Source of the DNA: Rhytidiadelphus loreus | Lineage: Eukaryota > Streptophyta > Bryopsida > Hypnales > Hylocomiaceae | Length of the DNA: 64,000 bases | Assembly: GCA_947034895.1 (NCBI GenBank) | Contig: OX344762.1 | Location: forward strand, 75,324,981 to 75,388,980 | Reading direction: 5' to 3' | Part shown: positions 63,801-64,000 of the stretch, piece by piece | Numbering within the stretch: the stretch's first letter is position 1 | How the letters are laid out: every line of letters begins with the position of its first letter | Position numbers and translations under genes: made by a program | The notes under the pieces: model-generated | Seen by the model: only the letters and a program-made list of their open reading frames with translations | The model's database searches: none | Told to the model about the DNA's origin: nothing

Positions 63801-64000
63801 GTACGCATCCAACACAGCCCTCATGTACACGTTCGAATGCCCCGCCATAGCCAAATTGAACACCCCGTCGAACTCCGCATTCCGCCTCCCAAACTCCCAC
63901 GCATTCATCCCCTCATGCGCCCTCCCGAACGGCTGCACGGAGTCGTCCACCACGGATTCATGCAACCGCTCCCAACATCGCAAGAAGCCGTCGTTCTGGT
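60819..64000 (-). CDS. Plant O-methyltransferase (COMT type), 3' three exons, cut by window end
   Basis: On the minus strand, exon 64000-63656 (5' end lies beyond the window), 61777-61710 and 61121-60819 join at phase 1 and phase 0. They give about 237 C-terminal residues of a class II SAM-dependent O-methyltransferase. Visible: ESVVDDS, AMAGHSNVYM, the SAM site LVDVGGGFASSLRLI, RYPHVRGVNFDQ, VEHVAGDMFESVP, and ILHDWDDE with the catalytic His, then KVIALDNMLPE. These enzymes methylate hydroxyls of phenylpropanoids, flavonoids or similar; the acceptor cannot be told. The SAM loop is GGGFASS where GGGIGNS-like is usual. The first intron is 1.88 kb and holds two MITEs. The second donor is the weaker GTCTAT. 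Confidence 0.9.
61862..61977. mobile_element. 116-bp foldback MITE in an O-methyltransferase intron
   Basis: The arms GGCTCTAAAACCGCCCACCT and, reversed, GGGTTCTAAAATCGCCCACC continue through TCCTGAAATGTACA / TCCTAAAATGTACA, leaving a short loop. No coding content. Confidence 0.88.
62758..63283. mobile_element. 526-bp inverted-repeat element in an O-methyltransferase intron
   Basis: The ends AGGTAAACCAGCCCATGACA and, reversed, AGGTAAACCAGCCTATGACA face each other, with TA on both sides (62756-62757 and 63284-63285). TA duplication suggests a Tc1/mariner-type element. There is no open frame of note. Confidence 0.78.

Overview
This is a window of nuclear DNA from a land plant. Genes carry short GT-AG introns, products include plant-specific families (class III peroxidase, phytocyanin, plant receptor kinase, COMT-type O-methyltransferase, GT92 galactan synthase), and plant-type Stowaway and CACTA miniature elements are present. 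The products look most like early-diverging land plants (a bryophyte is my best guess), but I cannot name the species from sequence alone.

Layout. 0-33 kb is gene-bearing: a two-exon GT92/GALS-like glycosyltransferase (87-2126, +), a tRNA-Gln(CTG) (4328-4399, +), a receptor-like kinase whose ectodomain is a phytocyanin (8560-6714, -), a three-exon secreted peroxidase (17369-19148, +), a two-exon GPI-type phytocyanin (23339-22425, -) and a CDC5-like splicing factor in at least seven exons (28234-32172, +). Gaps between them hold satellites and miniature inverted-repeat elements. 33-60 kb is AT-rich and built almost wholly of nested mobile DNA. The right edge (60.8-64 kb) holds the last three exons of an O-methyltransferase on the minus strand, cut by the window end.

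The nest can be read in order. A decayed piggyBac-type transposase gene (about 36779-37464 and 51963-52400) is split by a 14.5-kb Mutator-like element (37465-51962) with inverted ends and a perfect 10-bp target duplication. That element carries remains of a SWIM-zinc-finger gene on the minus strand and other fragments. It was itself invaded by a 5.2-kb hAT-type element (38254-43495) whose subterminal zones are packed with dozens of copies of a 13-bp motif GGGCGACTGCGGG, and by elements bounded by TTAA plus CCCC-starting ends. Related TTAA-bounded elements recur at 12.9, 33.3, 49.3 and 50.3 kb, with ruined copies at 25-27 and 56 kb; their ends and target site fit the piggyBac superfamily.

The most interesting gene is the phytocyanin-kinase fusion: signal peptide, blue-copper fold with three of four copper ligands, membrane segment, then a complete RD-type kinase. 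Its single intron lies at the same place and phase as in the stand-alone phytocyanin 14 kb away, which suggests how the fusion arose.
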